Part shown: positions 8,893-18,237 of the stretch, one piece after another
Numbering within the stretch: position 1 is the first letter of the stretch
Layout of the letters: each line of letters opens with the position of its first letter
Assembly: GCF_018613325.1 (NCBI RefSeq)
Contig: NZ_JAGGQJ010000005.1
Coordinates: forward strand, 207,429 to 271,428
DNA length: 64,000 bases
Source of the DNA: Bacillus sp. ISL-34
GTDB taxonomy: Bacteria; Bacillota; Bacilli; Bacillales; DSM-1321
Direction: 5' to 3'
Made by a program: the position numbers and the translations under genes
Notes under the pieces: model-generated
The model's database searches: none
What the model saw: the letters and a program-made list of their open reading frames with translations, nothing else
What the model was told of the DNA's origin: nothing

Positions 8893-10641
8893 ATGTTAAA
8901 AACAAGATACGTTGTAGCGACCATTGGATTATTGATAATGATTTTTATAGCAGTGCTGTTTTTCCTTCCCGATCTTCAAGTTGAAAAAGCCACAAAAGGA
9001 AATACTTATACAGAATCTGTATTTGACCAAAGTAAGGTGACAACCGTGGATATAACATTGGCTGATGAGGATTTGGATTCCATTCTGGAAAACCCCACTG
9101 AAAAGGAGGTTGTTGCATCCGATGTGACCATTAATGGGGAAAAAGTTGAAAATGTGGGGTTTCGAACCAAAGGAAACCTTTCCTTAAACTCTGTTGTCCA
9201 AATGGAAGATTCGGAACGCTACAGCTGGAATATAGATTTTAATTACTATCAGACTGATCAAAATTTACACGGCCTGAAAGAATTCGATTTAAATAATAAT
9301 TATAGTGATCCCACGTATATGAGGGAGTACCTTTCATATGAGCTAATGGAAAAGATGGGCATTGCTACTCCCGGACATTCCTATATGTACGTGACAATTA
9401 ACGGAAAAGAATGGGGCTTGTATTTAGGCGTTGAATCTATTAATGAAACATTTTTGAACAATAACTTTCCATCTGGCAACGGTGACCTTTATTATCCTGA
9501 TGGCACTGGAAGTGATTTAAAATGGATTAGTGATGATATTGATGATTATACAGGGTTGAACTTAAAAACAAATGAAAATTCTGATCAATCTGCCATGATC
9601 AAGATGCTTGAAGCTATCAATAATGGCGGGGATTTGGAAGAGGTCTTGGATGTAGATGAAACATTACGCTACTTTGCAGCCAATACAGCCCTCGTCAACC
9701 TCGATCATTATCAAGGCACATTAAAGCATAACTACTACCTATATGAAGAAAACGGCATCTTTTCCATGCTTCCCTGGGACTATAATATGTCATTTGGAGG
9801 CTTTTCCGGAGGCGGAGGACGGCAGGAAGGCGCATCCGATCAAGAAAATGAAAATGAAGGCAATGAAGTGGCCGCTGACCAAAAAGAAGGGACGGCGGCT
9901 GAGAGTAACGACGATGCTGCTAAGCAGGACGACACGGAGCTTCTTGGAGAAGCACCTAATATGAACGGTGGCGAAATGATGGATATGAGTTCAAATTTCA
10001 TGAATGAAAGCAATATCAACTTCAGCATTACCGAGCCTGTTTCAGGTACGACCCTTGAAGATCGCCCTTTATTGAATGCCCTGCTTTCCAACGACGGGTA
10101 CCGTGAGAAATATTATGATTATCTAGACGACATTGCCACAGATTTTTTCTCTGAAGAAAATATGACAGCAATGACCAATGAAATTTCTACATTAATCACA
10201 CCATATGTGAAAAAGGATCCGACTAAGTTTTATACAATGGACGAGTATACAGAAGCAACGTCAGGCGAGGAAACCCTGGTTGACTTCGCTGTCCAACGTG
10301 CTGAATCGATCTTGGCACAGCTTTCTGGAGACCTGGTTGTGGAAGCCGAGACAGAAAGCAGTATGGGCGGGGGAGCTCCTAATATCGGCGATGACGCAAA
10401 TGCAGGCCAGAAACCACCAAACATGGGCGGAGGCGGGAACGGGGCTGCGATGCAACCCCCTGATATGGACCGGGGCGGGAATGGTGCACCTCCTGGTATA
10501 GACGGGAACATGGGCCAAAAAGGGGCAGGTAACAGCAGCTCCTCAAAAGATACGATCATTCTATCTTCCGTGCTCCTAATCTTATTAATTGGTGCAATGG
10601 CTTTCGCCCACTTCTTTAAGCGAAGAGGTAGAAAAGGATAA
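8893..10641 (+). CDS. CotH kinase family protein, membrane anchored
   Basis: A 582-residue protein with an N-terminal membrane segment (about 7-24), an extracytoplasmic CotH kinase domain (about 40-460), a Gly/Pro/Met-rich low-complexity stretch (about 485-545) and a C-terminal membrane segment (about 553-573) followed by an RRGRK tail. CotH proteins are atypical kinases; spore CotH phosphorylates coat proteins. The family metal-binding region is visible as MLPWDYNMSFGG, with Asp at residue 296, and the preceding YMREYLSYELMEKMG and WGLYLGVESINETF are typical. An acidic insert (about residues 305-370) interrupts the domain. The ATG at 8893 is preferred over 8848 because GGAAGGAG precedes it. 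Unlike spore CotH it has two membrane anchors and sits with VTC and DUF4956 genes. Substrate unknown. Confidence 0.88.
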   Translation: MLKTRYVVATIGLLIMIFIAVLFFLPDLQVEKATKGNTYTESVFDQSKVTTVDITLADEDLDSILENPTEKEVVASDVTINGEKVENVGFRTKGNLSLNSVVQMEDSERYSWNIDFNYYQTDQNLHGLKEFDLNNNYSDPTYMREYLSYELMEKMGIATPGHSYMYVTINGKEWGLYLGVESINETFLNNNFPSGNGDLYYPDGTGSDLKWISDDIDDYTGLNLKTNENSDQSAMIKMLEAINNGGDLEEVLDVDETLRYFAANTALVNLDHYQGTLKHNYYLYEENGIFSMLPWDYNMSFGGFSGGGGRQEGASDQENENEGNEVAADQKEGTAAESNDDAAKQDDTELLGEAPNMNGGEMMDMSSNFMNESNINFSITEPVSGTTLEDRPLLNALLSNDGYREKYYDYLDDIATDFFSEENMTAMTNEISTLITPYVKKDPTKFYTMDEYTEATSGEETLVDFAVQRAESILAQLSGDLVVEAETESSMGGGAPNIGDDANAGQKPPNMGGGGNGAAMQPPDMDRGGNGAPPGIDGNMGQKGAGNSSSSKDTIILSSVLLILLIGAMAFAHFFKRRGRKG

Positions 10642-11211
10642 TGAACTATCCCCTTCCAATATGAAAAAGGTGCAAAGGGGGTTAGGGATTTCCATCCCGA
10701 AGTATGATCAAGACTAGGGTATACTAATGGTTTTTTACTGTTTTTTTGAAAACCCTGCCAGATTGAAGAAATTTGCGATACTCCTGCCGAATAACTGGCT
10801 AGCCAAGACACCAAAGGCGCTTGGTTTGATGAGGCTTGGCAGACAGTCGGCGGAAAGGGAGCGAATTCTGAAAACACCTGGAACGTTTTAAAACAATGGC
10901 CAAACTGCTTTCTTCGAATTATCTATAGTCTAAAGGTATCCCAAAATATTCGGGATGCCTTTTTTAATGAAGGGCGTATAGCCTTTTCCGGGTTATTCCT
11001 CCACATTTGAATTATTTTTAGCTGCTAATCAATATAAAATACCCTTATTTGGTATAAAATAGTAAAATAGAGAGGTAAATGAACCTCAATCCAGAGGGTT
11101 GTTCACTTGTTTATCATTTGATTTTAGAGGGTAAAGATTTTCATTATTACTTTATCCGATCGCATTAGTTTCACTTTTGTTAAAAATGGGTCGGTGTCAG
11201 GGGGGGAACGG
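10642..11211. other. Intergenic region between the CotH-like gene and the amylase gene
   Basis: 570 bases without a convincing gene. It holds a terminator at 10935-10965. At about 10764-10930 one plus frame reads as a plausible peptide (including LASQDTKGAWFDEAWQTVGG) but contains a stop near 10796 and has no start, so it may be a gene remnant. An AT-rich stretch at 11030-11080 probably contains the amylase promoter, but no clear -35/-10 pair stands out. Confidence 0.5.
10935..10965 (+). terminator. Rho-independent terminator
   Basis: GGTATCCC (10935-10942) pairs with GGGATGCC (10952-10959) through one G-U, followed by TTTTTT. It is ~290 bases past the CotH-like gene, so it may end that transcript or a lost gene. 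Confidence 0.7.
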
Positions 11212-12675
11212 ATGAAAAGAAATCATACGATGATGCAATTTTTTGAGTGGCATCTTGAGGCAGATGGTTCTCATTGGGACAGATTGAAATTTGCAGCCTC
11301 AAAGTTAAAGGATATAGGAATTGACTGCGTTTGGCTTCCGCCAGTTACCAAAGGGCAATCCGTTGGGGATAATGGATATGGAATATATGACGGTTATGAT
11401 TTGGGGGAATTTGACCAAAAAGGAACAGTTCGTACCAAATACGGGACCAAAGATGAATTGCTGCAAGCAATAGCCACTTGTCATAACTACGGACTTTGCG
11501 TTTATATCGATTTAGTCATGAACCATAAAGCAGGAGCTGATGGAACCGAAAAATTTGAAGTGATTGAAGTCAATCCAGACAACCGTATGGAAGATATCTC
11601 AGAACCATTCGAAATGGAAGGCTGGACAAAATTCGATTTTCCGGGCCGTAATAATAAATACTCTGACTTTAAGTGGAATCATACTCATTTTAATGGTACA
11701 GACTATGATGCCGAAAACGACAAAATGGGCGTATATCGAATCACAGGCGAAAATAAGCACTGGAATCAGCATGTTATCGATGAATTCGGAAACTATGATT
11801 ATTTAATGTTTGCCAACATCGATTACAGCCTGCCGGAAGTTCGTCAGGAAATGATTAGCTGGGGAAAATGGATGGTTGATACGTTAAAGTGTGATGGTTT
11901 TCGTTTGGACGCCGTTAAACATATCGATTATGAATTCATCAATGAATTTCTCCAAGAACTCATTCCTTATACAAAGGAACATTTCTTCATGGTCGGCGAA
12001 TTTTGGAAGGCGGATGTTAAAGCTTGTCAAACTTACTTAGAGCAAACCAATCATGACCTCAACTTGTTCGATGTTTCCCTGCATTATAAATTTCATGAGG
12101 CCTCAAACGCAGGATCAGACTTCGACCTCTCAACCATCTTTGATGATACCCTCGTCCAAACCAATCCGGCAGAGGCCGTCACCTTTGTCGATAACCATGA
12201 CTCCCAGCCTCATGAATCACTGGAGTCCTGGGTAAAGGACTGGTTCAAGCCATCGGCATATGCACTTACCCTGCTTAGACTTTGCGGTTATCCTTGTGTC
12301 TTTTACGGGGACTATTATGGAATCGGCGGTCCTTCCCCGGTGCCTGGGAAAAAGGATATCCTGGATCGCCTATTATATGCGAGGTATGAAAAAGCATACG
12401 GAGAACAGACGGACTACTTTGATGACCCAAATACGATAGGCTGGGTACGGCACGGAGATGAAGAGCTGGAAGGCTCAGGGTGTGCAGTCATTATCTCGAA
12501 TGGAGATCACAACAGTGAAAAAAGGATGTTCGTCGGTGAACATCGGGCTGGTGAAATCTGGAGTGATTTGACTTGTCATAGAGATGACCACATTACCATT
12601 GAAGAAGATGGTTTCGCGACATTCCCCGTTCATGGGAAAAGCGTATCCGTATGGGCCTTGAATAATCCACTCTAA
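11212..12675 (+). CDS. Alpha-amylase, cytosolic, GH13
   Basis: A 487-residue alpha-amylase of the AmyS/B. licheniformis type (GH13 subfamily 5-like), hydrolysing internal alpha-1,4 bonds of starch-like glucans. The mature fold begins directly at NHTMMQFFEWH and no signal peptide is present, so it probably acts on internal maltodextrin or glycogen-like polymers. The catalytic residues are Asp233 (GFRLDAVKH), Glu263 (VGEFW) and Asp330 (FVDNHD), offset by two from mature B. licheniformis amylase. The ATG at 11212 follows GGGGGG; a GTG at 11194 in the same frame would place the ribosome site inside the gene. No other sugar genes are adjacent. Confidence 0.93.
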   Translation: MKRNHTMMQFFEWHLEADGSHWDRLKFAASKLKDIGIDCVWLPPVTKGQSVGDNGYGIYDGYDLGEFDQKGTVRTKYGTKDELLQAIATCHNYGLCVYIDLVMNHKAGADGTEKFEVIEVNPDNRMEDISEPFEMEGWTKFDFPGRNNKYSDFKWNHTHFNGTDYDAENDKMGVYRITGENKHWNQHVIDEFGNYDYLMFANIDYSLPEVRQEMISWGKWMVDTLKCDGFRLDAVKHIDYEFINEFLQELIPYTKEHFFMVGEFWKADVKACQTYLEQTNHDLNLFDVSLHYKFHEASNAGSDFDLSTIFDDTLVQTNPAEAVTFVDNHDSQPHESLESWVKDWFKPSAYALTLLRLCGYPCVFYGDYYGIGGPSPVPGKKDILDRLLYARYEKAYGEQTDYFDDPNTIGWVRHGDEELEGSGCAVIISNGDHNSEKRMFVGEHRAGEIWSDLTCHRDDHITIEEDGFATFPVHGKSVSVWALNNPL

Positions 12676-12683
12676 AAAGAGAT

Positions 12684-12726
12684 AGCAAAGAACGGCATGT
12701 CTTTTGCAGATATGCTGTTCTTTGCT
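12684..12726 (+). other. Long hairpin between amylase and pepT genes
   Basis: AGCAAAGAACGGCAT (12684-12698) pairs with ATGCTGTTCTTTGCT (12712-12726), 15 bp with one G-U and a 13-base loop. No run of T follows, so it is not a standard terminator; it may protect an mRNA end or affect pepT expression. Confidence 0.6.
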
Positions 12727-12816
12727 GATGACACCACCCTTGAAGATTTGAAAAAAGATAATTTTTCCATTCCGATTAATCATGGTAAGATAAGGGAAAA
12801 AGGAGTTGAAGGAAAA

Positions 12817-14049
12817 ATGAAAAATGAAATCATTGAAAGATTCACTTCTTATGTGAAAGTGGATACCCAATCGAATGAGGAAAATCCCTCATGCCCCTCT
12901 ACACCCGGACAGTTGACCTTGGCAAATGCATTGGTCAAGGAACTTCAATCCATTGGGATGAAGGATGTAACAATTGATCAGAACGGCTATGTCATGGCAA
13001 CCTTGCCAGCCAATTCAAATAAGGATGTCCCGACAATCGGTTTCTTGGCCCATGTCGATACAGCAACTGATTTCACTGGAAAAGACGTAAAACCGCAAAT
13101 CGTTGACAACTATGATGGCAAAGATCTTACTTTACATGAAAAATTGGATGTCATTCTTTCACCTGATGATTTTCCTTCGCTTAAGAACTATAAAGGGCAT
13201 ACCTTGATTACAACGGATGGGACAACCCTGTTGGGAGCAGATAATAAGGCTGGAATTGCCGAAATCATGACTGCCATGGATTATTTGATCCAGCATCCCG
13301 AAATCAAGCATGGAAAAATTCGTGTTGCTTTTACTCCCGATGAGGAAATCGGCAGGGGACCCCATAAATTTGATATAGATGCTTTTGATGCCCAATTTGC
13401 CTACACCGTGGACGGTGGCCCACTTGGAGAACTTGAATATGAGAGCTTCAATGCAGCATCGGCCAAAATCCTGATCAAAGGGACGAATATTCACCCTGGT
13501 ACGGCTAAAGGAAAAATGGTGAACTCGACGAAAATCGCCATGGAACTCCATAATAAGCTCCCAGTGGCAGAAGCACCGGAATATACGGAGGGATACGAAG
13601 GATTTTATCATCTGCTTTCATTTCACGGTGATGTGGAAGAAACAAAGCTTTCTTACATCATCAGGGACTTCGACCGCCAAAAATTTAATGACCGCAAGGA
13701 ATATATAACAAAAGTCATCGAAGATTTAAAAGAAAAATATGGGCAAAACCGGATCCAGCTTGAATTACAGGACCAATACTTCAACATGAAGGAAAAAATT
13801 GAGCCCGTGAAGGAAATCGTGGATATTGCCCATGAAGCAATGGAGAAACTCGATATTAAACCGAAAATCTCACCAATACGCGGTGGTACGGACGGATCTC
13901 AATTATCGTATATGGGCCTGCCAACACCCAACATCTTTACGGGCGGGGAGAACTTTCATGGCAAATATGAATTTATTTCCGTTGACAATATGATCCTGGC
14001 CACTAAGGTGATCGTTGGCATTGCATCGCTTTTTGAAGAAAAAGCGTAG
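12817..14049 (+). CDS. pepT: Peptidase T (tripeptidase), M20 family
   Basis: A 410-residue aminotripeptidase, the usual PepT length. It removes the N-terminal residue from tripeptides in the cytoplasm using two zinc ions. Metal and catalytic motifs are visible: HVDTA (metal His, catalytic Asp), GADNKAG (bridging Asp) and TPDEEIGRG (catalytic Glu pair), then VDGGPLGE and the late [14 protein letters not shown] with the last metal His. The ATG at 12817 is chosen because the protein then starts at MKNEIIERF as in other PepT proteins and AAGGAG lies upstream; a longer frame from 12697 would run through the upstream hairpin. It is probably transcribed separately from or as a read-through of the amylase gene. 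Confidence 0.96.
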   Translation: MKNEIIERFTSYVKVDTQSNEENPSCPSTPGQLTLANALVKELQSIGMKDVTIDQNGYVMATLPANSNKDVPTIGFLAHVDTATDFTGKDVKPQIVDNYDGKDLTLHEKLDVILSPDDFPSLKNYKGHTLITTDGTTLLGADNKAGIAEIMTAMDYLIQHPEIKHGKIRVAFTPDEEIGRGPHKFDIDAFDAQFAYTVDGGPLGELEYESFNAASAKILIKGTNIHPGTAKGKMVNSTKIAMELHNKLPVAEAPEYTEGYEGFYHLLSFHGDVEETKLSYIIRDFDRQKFNDRKEYITKVIEDLKEKYGQNRIQLELQDQYFNMKEKIEPVKEIVDIAHEAMEKLDIKPKISPIRGGTDGSQLSYMGLPTPNIFTGGENFHGKYEFISVDNMILATKVIVGIASLFEEKA

Positions 14050-14060
14050 TAGTCTTTATT

Positions 14061-14095
14061 GAAAAACCCCCCGACTCCAAGTCTGGGGGTTTTTC
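14061..14095. terminator. Bidirectional terminator between pepT and katE
   Basis: An 11-bp perfect stem (GAAAAACCCCC with GGGGGTTTTTC) around a 13-base loop, T-rich on both sides. It serves both the rightward pepT and the leftward catalase gene, which converge here. Confidence 0.9.
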
Positions 14096-14103
14096 ATCCA
14101 ATA

Positions 14104-16173
14104 TTAAGCGCGTTTCCAGTGACGGTGCTTGGCAATTGCCTCGATAAAGGCAGAACCGCTATTTTTATCCGTAACTGCTACAATGCCTGAGGCTGGATCA
14201 TTGGAAACGATGCCTGCCTTCGATAAGATCTCGGCTCCTTCCATTCCCGCACCAATCGCTTTGAAATGATTGTAGGCTTCATCAACAAAGTAAATTGGTT
14301 CCTTGGATGCCTTTAAAGCATCGACACTCTCCTGGCCTCCTGCCACATATACAGCATCGAAAAGTACAGAATCGGCTGTCAGGAATGTCTGATTCACCTC
14401 GACCTGCTGTCCTTTGGAACTTGTGATCACTCCACGATTATTACTGATGATTTCAGCCGTTATACCTGCCGATTTAAATGATTCCAAGACTTGATTAACC
14501 TCTGAGCCATTGAAACCATCTGCAGCCAAGATTGCCACTTTTCTTGTAGCGGCCGTGTTCACTTTCATTTGCTCCTGGCTTAAGGCCGGAGAGACCAAAT
14601 CCATTTTGACCTCACTCTTGTTGGCTGGAGGATTCACGCCCACTCCAATAGCGATCGTTTTAGCCAGTTCGACATCTACATTGCTGAACATCTCGACAAT
14701 TTGCTGCTGAATGTCCTTATTTTTCACTTTTCCCACTTCAAAGTGGAAAGCCTGTATAATATGCTCCTTCTCCACTTCCGTCATGCTATTCCAAAATAGT
14801 TTAGCCTGGCTGTAATGATCCTTGAAGCTTTCACTGCGTTGCCGGACCTTCCTGCCATCGACTTTTTCCTGGTGATGTGCATAGCCGCCTTCCTCTTTTG
14901 AAGCAGGTTCAGGAGAGTTGCCTGCAAGGGAATTTTTGTGGTAGCTGACCGGCCCTGGATTTATTGACATTCGGTGCATGCCATCACGCTGATTATTATG
15001 GACGGGGGCAACCGACCTATTGATCGGAAGCTCATGGAAGTTCGGTCCTCCCAATCGGGATAGCTGGGTATCGGTGTATGAGAATAAACGTCCCTGAAGC
15101 AGCGGATCATTCGAAAAATCAATACCCGGTACAACATGCCCCGGATGGAAAGCTATCTGTTCTGTCTCTGCAAAAAAGTTATCCGTATTTTGGTTCAAAA
15201 CCATTTTTCCGATTATTTTCACCGGGATTTGTTCTTCCGGCCATAGTTTAGTAGGATCGAGGATATCAAAGTCGAATTTGAATTCATCTTCTTCCTTGAT
15301 CATTTGCACGCCAAATTCAAATTCAGGATAATTTCCGGTATCTATCGCTTCCCACAGATCTTGGCGGTGAAAATCAGGATTCTTCCCTGCAATTTTCTGT
15401 GCCTCATCCCATACAAGGGATTTAACTCCCAGTACAGGCTTCCAATGAAATTTAACGAAATGGGCCACGCCCTGTTCATTTACAAAACGGAATGTGTGGA
15501 CACCAAACCCTTCCATCATCCGGAAGCTTCTCGGTATGGCCCTATCAGAAAGATGCCACATGACCATATGTGCCGTTTCTTCATTGTTGGCGACGAAGTC
15601 CCAAAAAGTATCATGGGCAGACGCTGCCTGAGGTATTTCATTATGAGGCTCCGGTTTAACCGCATGGATTAAATCAGGGAACTTAATGGCATCCTGGATA
15701 AAAAATACCGGAATATTATTTCCGACCAAATCATAGTTTCCTTCCTCAGTATAAAACTTAGTGGAGAATCCCCTTACATCACGGACCGAGTCTGCCGATC
15801 CGCGGGAGCCTGCCACCGTGGAGTAACGAACGAATACTGGCGTCTTGACTGAAGGGTCTTGAAGAAACTTGGCTTTTGTATATTCGGTCATCGGTTCATA
15901 TACCTGAAAATATCCATGCGCTCCAGATCCACGGGCATGGACAATGCGCTCAGGAATACGCTCATGGTCAAAATGAGTCATTTTTTCACGGAAATGAAAG
16001 TCCTCCATCAAAGTTGGACCACGGGTTCCCGCTTTCAAAGAATGCTCATCCTCAGAAATACGCAAACCTTGGTTAGTCGTCATCTTTTTCCCATTGTCAT
16101 CCACTCGATATTGATCCAACTGCCGCTGCTTACTTAGCTCATCGATTTTTCCGCTTTCATTTGCTTTTTTCAT
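14104..16173 (-). CDS. katE: Large-subunit catalase with C-terminal DJ-1/PfpI-like domain (KatE/HPII type)
   Basis: A 689-residue clade 2 heme catalase that dismutates hydrogen peroxide. The catalytic His lies in VHARGSGAHGYF, the distal Asn in GNNIPVFFIQDAIKFPD, and the proximal heme-ligand Tyr in RLFSYTDTQLSRLGGPNFHELP. The core ends near residue 540 and is followed by a flavodoxin-like DJ-1/PfpI domain (KVAILAADGFNGSEVNQVL onward), as in E. coli HPII and B. subtilis KatE. The ATG at 16173 lies about 10 bases after GGAGGGG. Upstream is a good match to a general-stress sigma-B promoter, the known control of B. subtilis katE. Confidence 0.94.
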   Translation of the reverse strand: MKKANESGKIDELSKQRQLDQYRVDDNGKKMTTNQGLRISEDEHSLKAGTRGPTLMEDFHFREKMTHFDHERIPERIVHARGSGAHGYFQVYEPMTEYTKAKFLQDPSVKTPVFVRYSTVAGSRGSADSVRDVRGFSTKFYTEEGNYDLVGNNIPVFFIQDAIKFPDLIHAVKPEPHNEIPQAASAHDTFWDFVANNEETAHMVMWHLSDRAIPRSFRMMEGFGVHTFRFVNEQGVAHFVKFHWKPVLGVKSLVWDEAQKIAGKNPDFHRQDLWEAIDTGNYPEFEFGVQMIKEEDEFKFDFDILDPTKLWPEEQIPVKIIGKMVLNQNTDNFFAETEQIAFHPGHVVPGIDFSNDPLLQGRLFSYTDTQLSRLGGPNFHELPINRSVAPVHNNQRDGMHRMSINPGPVSYHKNSLAGNSPEPASKEEGGYAHHQEKVDGRKVRQRSESFKDHYSQAKLFWNSMTEVEKEHIIQAFHFEVGKVKNKDIQQQIVEMFSNVDVELAKTIAIGVGVNPPANKSEVKMDLVSPALSQEQMKVNTAATRKVAILAADGFNGSEVNQVLESFKSAGITAEIISNNRGVITSSKGQQVEVNQTFLTADSVLFDAVYVAGGQESVDALKASKEPIYFVDEAYNHFKAIGAGMEGAEILSKAGIVSNDPASGIVAVTDKNSGSAFIEAIAKHRHWKRA

Positions 16174-16264
16174 CCCTTTTCATTCCCCTCCAAGTCTAAG
16201 AATCCAGATTAAATCGTGTTGTATGTATTTATTGAGTCGAAATAATTGCATTATCCTTCCTCAT

Positions 16265-16290
16265 ATACCACTCTATTTTGACGGATAAAC
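16265..16290 (-). promoter_or_regulatory. Candidate sigma-B promoter of katE
   Basis: Reading leftward, GTTTAT (16290-16285) and TGGTAT (16270-16265) are 14 bases apart, close to the sigma-B consensus GTTTAA-N12/15-GGGTAT. It lies about 90 bases before the catalase start. Confidence 0.55.
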
Positions 16291-16334
16291 AGAATTCAGA
16301 AAAAGAATCTTCACGGTGTAGGATAGATTATTTT

Positions 16335-16397
16335 GATGTAGGTCGAATTCTTCCGGAAGTAGGTCGAATTATGTCTGAGATAGGTTGAATTCTTCCC
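16335..16397. repeat. Tandem 21-bp repeat, three units
   Basis: Three consecutive 21-bp units (16335-16355, 16356-16376, 16377-16397) share the core TAGGTCGAATT (TAGGTTGAATT in the third). The 21-base period makes a short minus-strand frame read as repeated NSTY units, but no gene is supported. The third unit runs into a perfect inverted repeat. Confidence 0.85.
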
Positions 16398-16430
16398 GTC
16401 CCCAGTTTTAAACAATGGGGACGGGAAGAA
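16390..16430. repeat. 15-bp perfect inverted repeat beside the tandem repeats
   Basis: TTCTTCCCGTCCCCA (16390-16404) pairs perfectly with TGGGGACGGGAAGAA (16416-16430) around an 11-base loop. No T run follows on either strand. It may be the end of a small dispersed repeat element together with the 21-bp units. Confidence 0.8.
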
Positions 16431-16440
16431 AAACATATAA

Positions 16441-16483
16441 AAAAGAAGCGGGAAGACCGATTTTCGCTCTTCCCGCTTCTTTT
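16441..16483. terminator. Terminator of the dbpA helicase gene
   Basis: A 16-bp perfect stem (AAAAGAAGCGGGAAGA with its complement) and an 11-base loop, ending in T runs on both strands; it lies 12 bases past the helicase stop. Confidence 0.9.
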
Positions 16484-16494
16484 CATTCAACACC

Positions 16495-17943
16495 TTAGTT
16501 CTTAAAGGCCTCTGAAACCTTCAAAAGCTTGCCTTTTACTTTCGTATTTTTCATCACTTTCAAGACAAGCGGTCCCTTTTCATTCAATATTTCCACATAA
16601 GAAACATTATCCTGGATTGTAATGATCCCGATGTCCTCTGCATTCACTCCATCAATCTTAGCGATGGTTCCGACAAAGTCTACAGCCCTGAGTTTCTTTT
16701 TCTTACCGCCATTAAAATACAGCTTCATGATTTGTTTATTCAATTGTTCACTTTTATCTTTTTTGATCTTTGGACGAGCTTCCAGTTTCGCTTCGAATTC
16801 CATTTTTTTATTGGAGACTTCCTCTTTTGAAGGAACAGTCATCTTAGGGATTTCAAAACCGATATATCCTTGAATCTCAGCAAGGAATTTGTCTTCGTAC
16901 GGCGTCACAAAAGTAATGGCTTTCCCTTTTTTACCGGCACGGCCCGTTCTTCCAGTTCGATGTACGTAACTTTCCTTTTCCAATGGCAGATCATAGTTAA
17001 TCACGTGGGTAATATTATCGATGTCAATTCCACGTGCAGCAACATCTGTCGCAACCAAATAGCGGAATTCACCTCTTCTGAATTCATTCATCACTGCAAG
17101 GCGATCTTCCTGAAGCATGCCGCCGTGAATCATATCACACGGATATTCCAGTTCCAGCAGCTGTTCACATACTTGGTCCACCCTATCTTTCGTCCGGCAG
17201 AAAATGATGCAGCTATCGGGATTTTCCGTGATGGTGACGTCCCTAAGCAGGGAAAACTTATCATCTTCCTTCACTTCAATAAGTGCATGTTCTATTTTCT
17301 CCGTCGTTAAACCCTTTGCTTTGATTTCAATATCCAAAGGATCTTTCATATATTGCTTGCATAGCTTTTTTATACTCTCAGGTAACGTAGCAGAGAACAG
17401 CATGGTTACTCTATCTTTCGGAAGCTCTTTAATAATGGCTTCCACTTGTTCAATGAAGCCCATATTCAGCATTTCATCCGCTTCATCAATAATTAAATGA
17501 GTTAAGCGTTCCAATACGAATGTCCCTTTCTCGATATGATCCAGAACACGCCCCGGAGTTCCAACGACTACATGGCTTTTTTGTTTCAATTCCGCTTTTT
17601 GCAGTGCGAATGGATGTTTTCCATAAACCGCAGTAGCCTTTATCCTTTTAAATCTGCCAATATTCGTAATATCCTCTTTTACCTGCACGGCAAGCTCACG
17701 TGTCGGTGTTAAAATAAGCGCCTGAGGCTTATTCTCCTCCCAATCGACCATTTCGCAGATCGGGATGCCGAATGAAGCGGTCTTGCCACTTCCCGTTTGC
17801 GATTTAACGACAAGATCCCGCTTTTTCAGCGCCACTGGAATCACTTCACGCTGTACTTCGGTTGGACGTTGATATCCCAAGCTTTCTAATGCCCTTACAA
17901 TTTCATCGCTTAATGTATAATCAGTAAAACTCAATTCATTCAT
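16495..17943 (-). CDS. dbpA: ATP-dependent RNA helicase DbpA/YxiN
   Basis: A 482-residue DEAD-box helicase. Motifs appear in order: Q motif before SQTGSGKT (motif I), PTRELA (Ia), TPGR (Ib), DEAD (II), SAT (III), then ARGID (V) and HRTGRTGR (VI) in the second RecA domain. The last ~75 residues (from about [17 protein letters not shown]) are the DbpA/YxiN RNA-binding domain, which directs this subfamily to helix 92 of 23S rRNA during 50S assembly. Length equals the B. subtilis homologue within a few residues. It stands alone in the leftward direction with its own terminator. Part of the ribosome-maturation theme of the neighbouring rlmN and rlmH. Confidence 0.94.
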   Translation of the reverse strand: MNELSFTDYTLSDEIVRALESLGYQRPTEVQREVIPVALKKRDLVVKSQTGSGKTASFGIPICEMVDWEENKPQALILTPTRELAVQVKEDITNIGRFKRIKATAVYGKHPFALQKAELKQKSHVVVGTPGRVLDHIEKGTFVLERLTHLIIDEADEMLNMGFIEQVEAIIKELPKDRVTMLFSATLPESIKKLCKQYMKDPLDIEIKAKGLTTEKIEHALIEVKEDDKFSLLRDVTITENPDSCIIFCRTKDRVDQVCEQLLELEYPCDMIHGGMLQEDRLAVMNEFRRGEFRYLVATDVAARGIDIDNITHVINYDLPLEKESYVHRTGRTGRAGKKGKAITFVTPYEDKFLAEIQGYIGFEIPKMTVPSKEEVSNKKMEFEAKLEARPKIKKDKSEQLNKQIMKLYFNGGKKKKLRAVDFVGTIAKIDGVNAEDIGIITIQDNVSYVEILNEKGPLVLKVMKNTKVKGKLLKVSEAFKN

Positions 17944-18237
17944 ATAACAGCCTCTTTTGTTGTTTAGTATGTTTCCTTATTCTTTCCATAATCGTAATTT
18001 CCTTATACAGAGTTCTATTATACGCGATATGCATCGATAAACCTTGTAATATCCAAATTCAATTCCCTTATTTCAATATAATGAAACGTCCGTCTTCATT
18101 AAAACAATGGTCATCAGGATCTTATGATCTGAGTTAATCAAAATGGACCCTGCTTCTTTCAATATGCTAAAATATGTATGAAATTGCGGAAAATAGGGTG
18201 TAGATTCTAAACCGATGTCCAAAGGGAGTGCTGATTT

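Noticed and set aside
10230..10877. 215-codon minus-strand open frame opposite the CotH-like gene
   Set aside because: It lies against the low-complexity Gly/Pro coding region, has no ribosome site and a Pro/Ser-rich composition typical of a shadow frame.
12697..12816. Longer N-terminus for PepT starting at 12697
   Set aside because: The extension reads through a hairpin and is absent from the normal PepT length; a ribosome site precedes 12817.
16335..16397. Possible CRISPR array
   Set aside because: Only three contiguous 21-bp units without spacers and no cas genes.
16311..16493. 60-codon minus frame with repeated NSTY units
   Set aside because: The repetition is a by-product of the 21-bp tandem DNA repeat; no start site or family match, and it crosses two hairpins.
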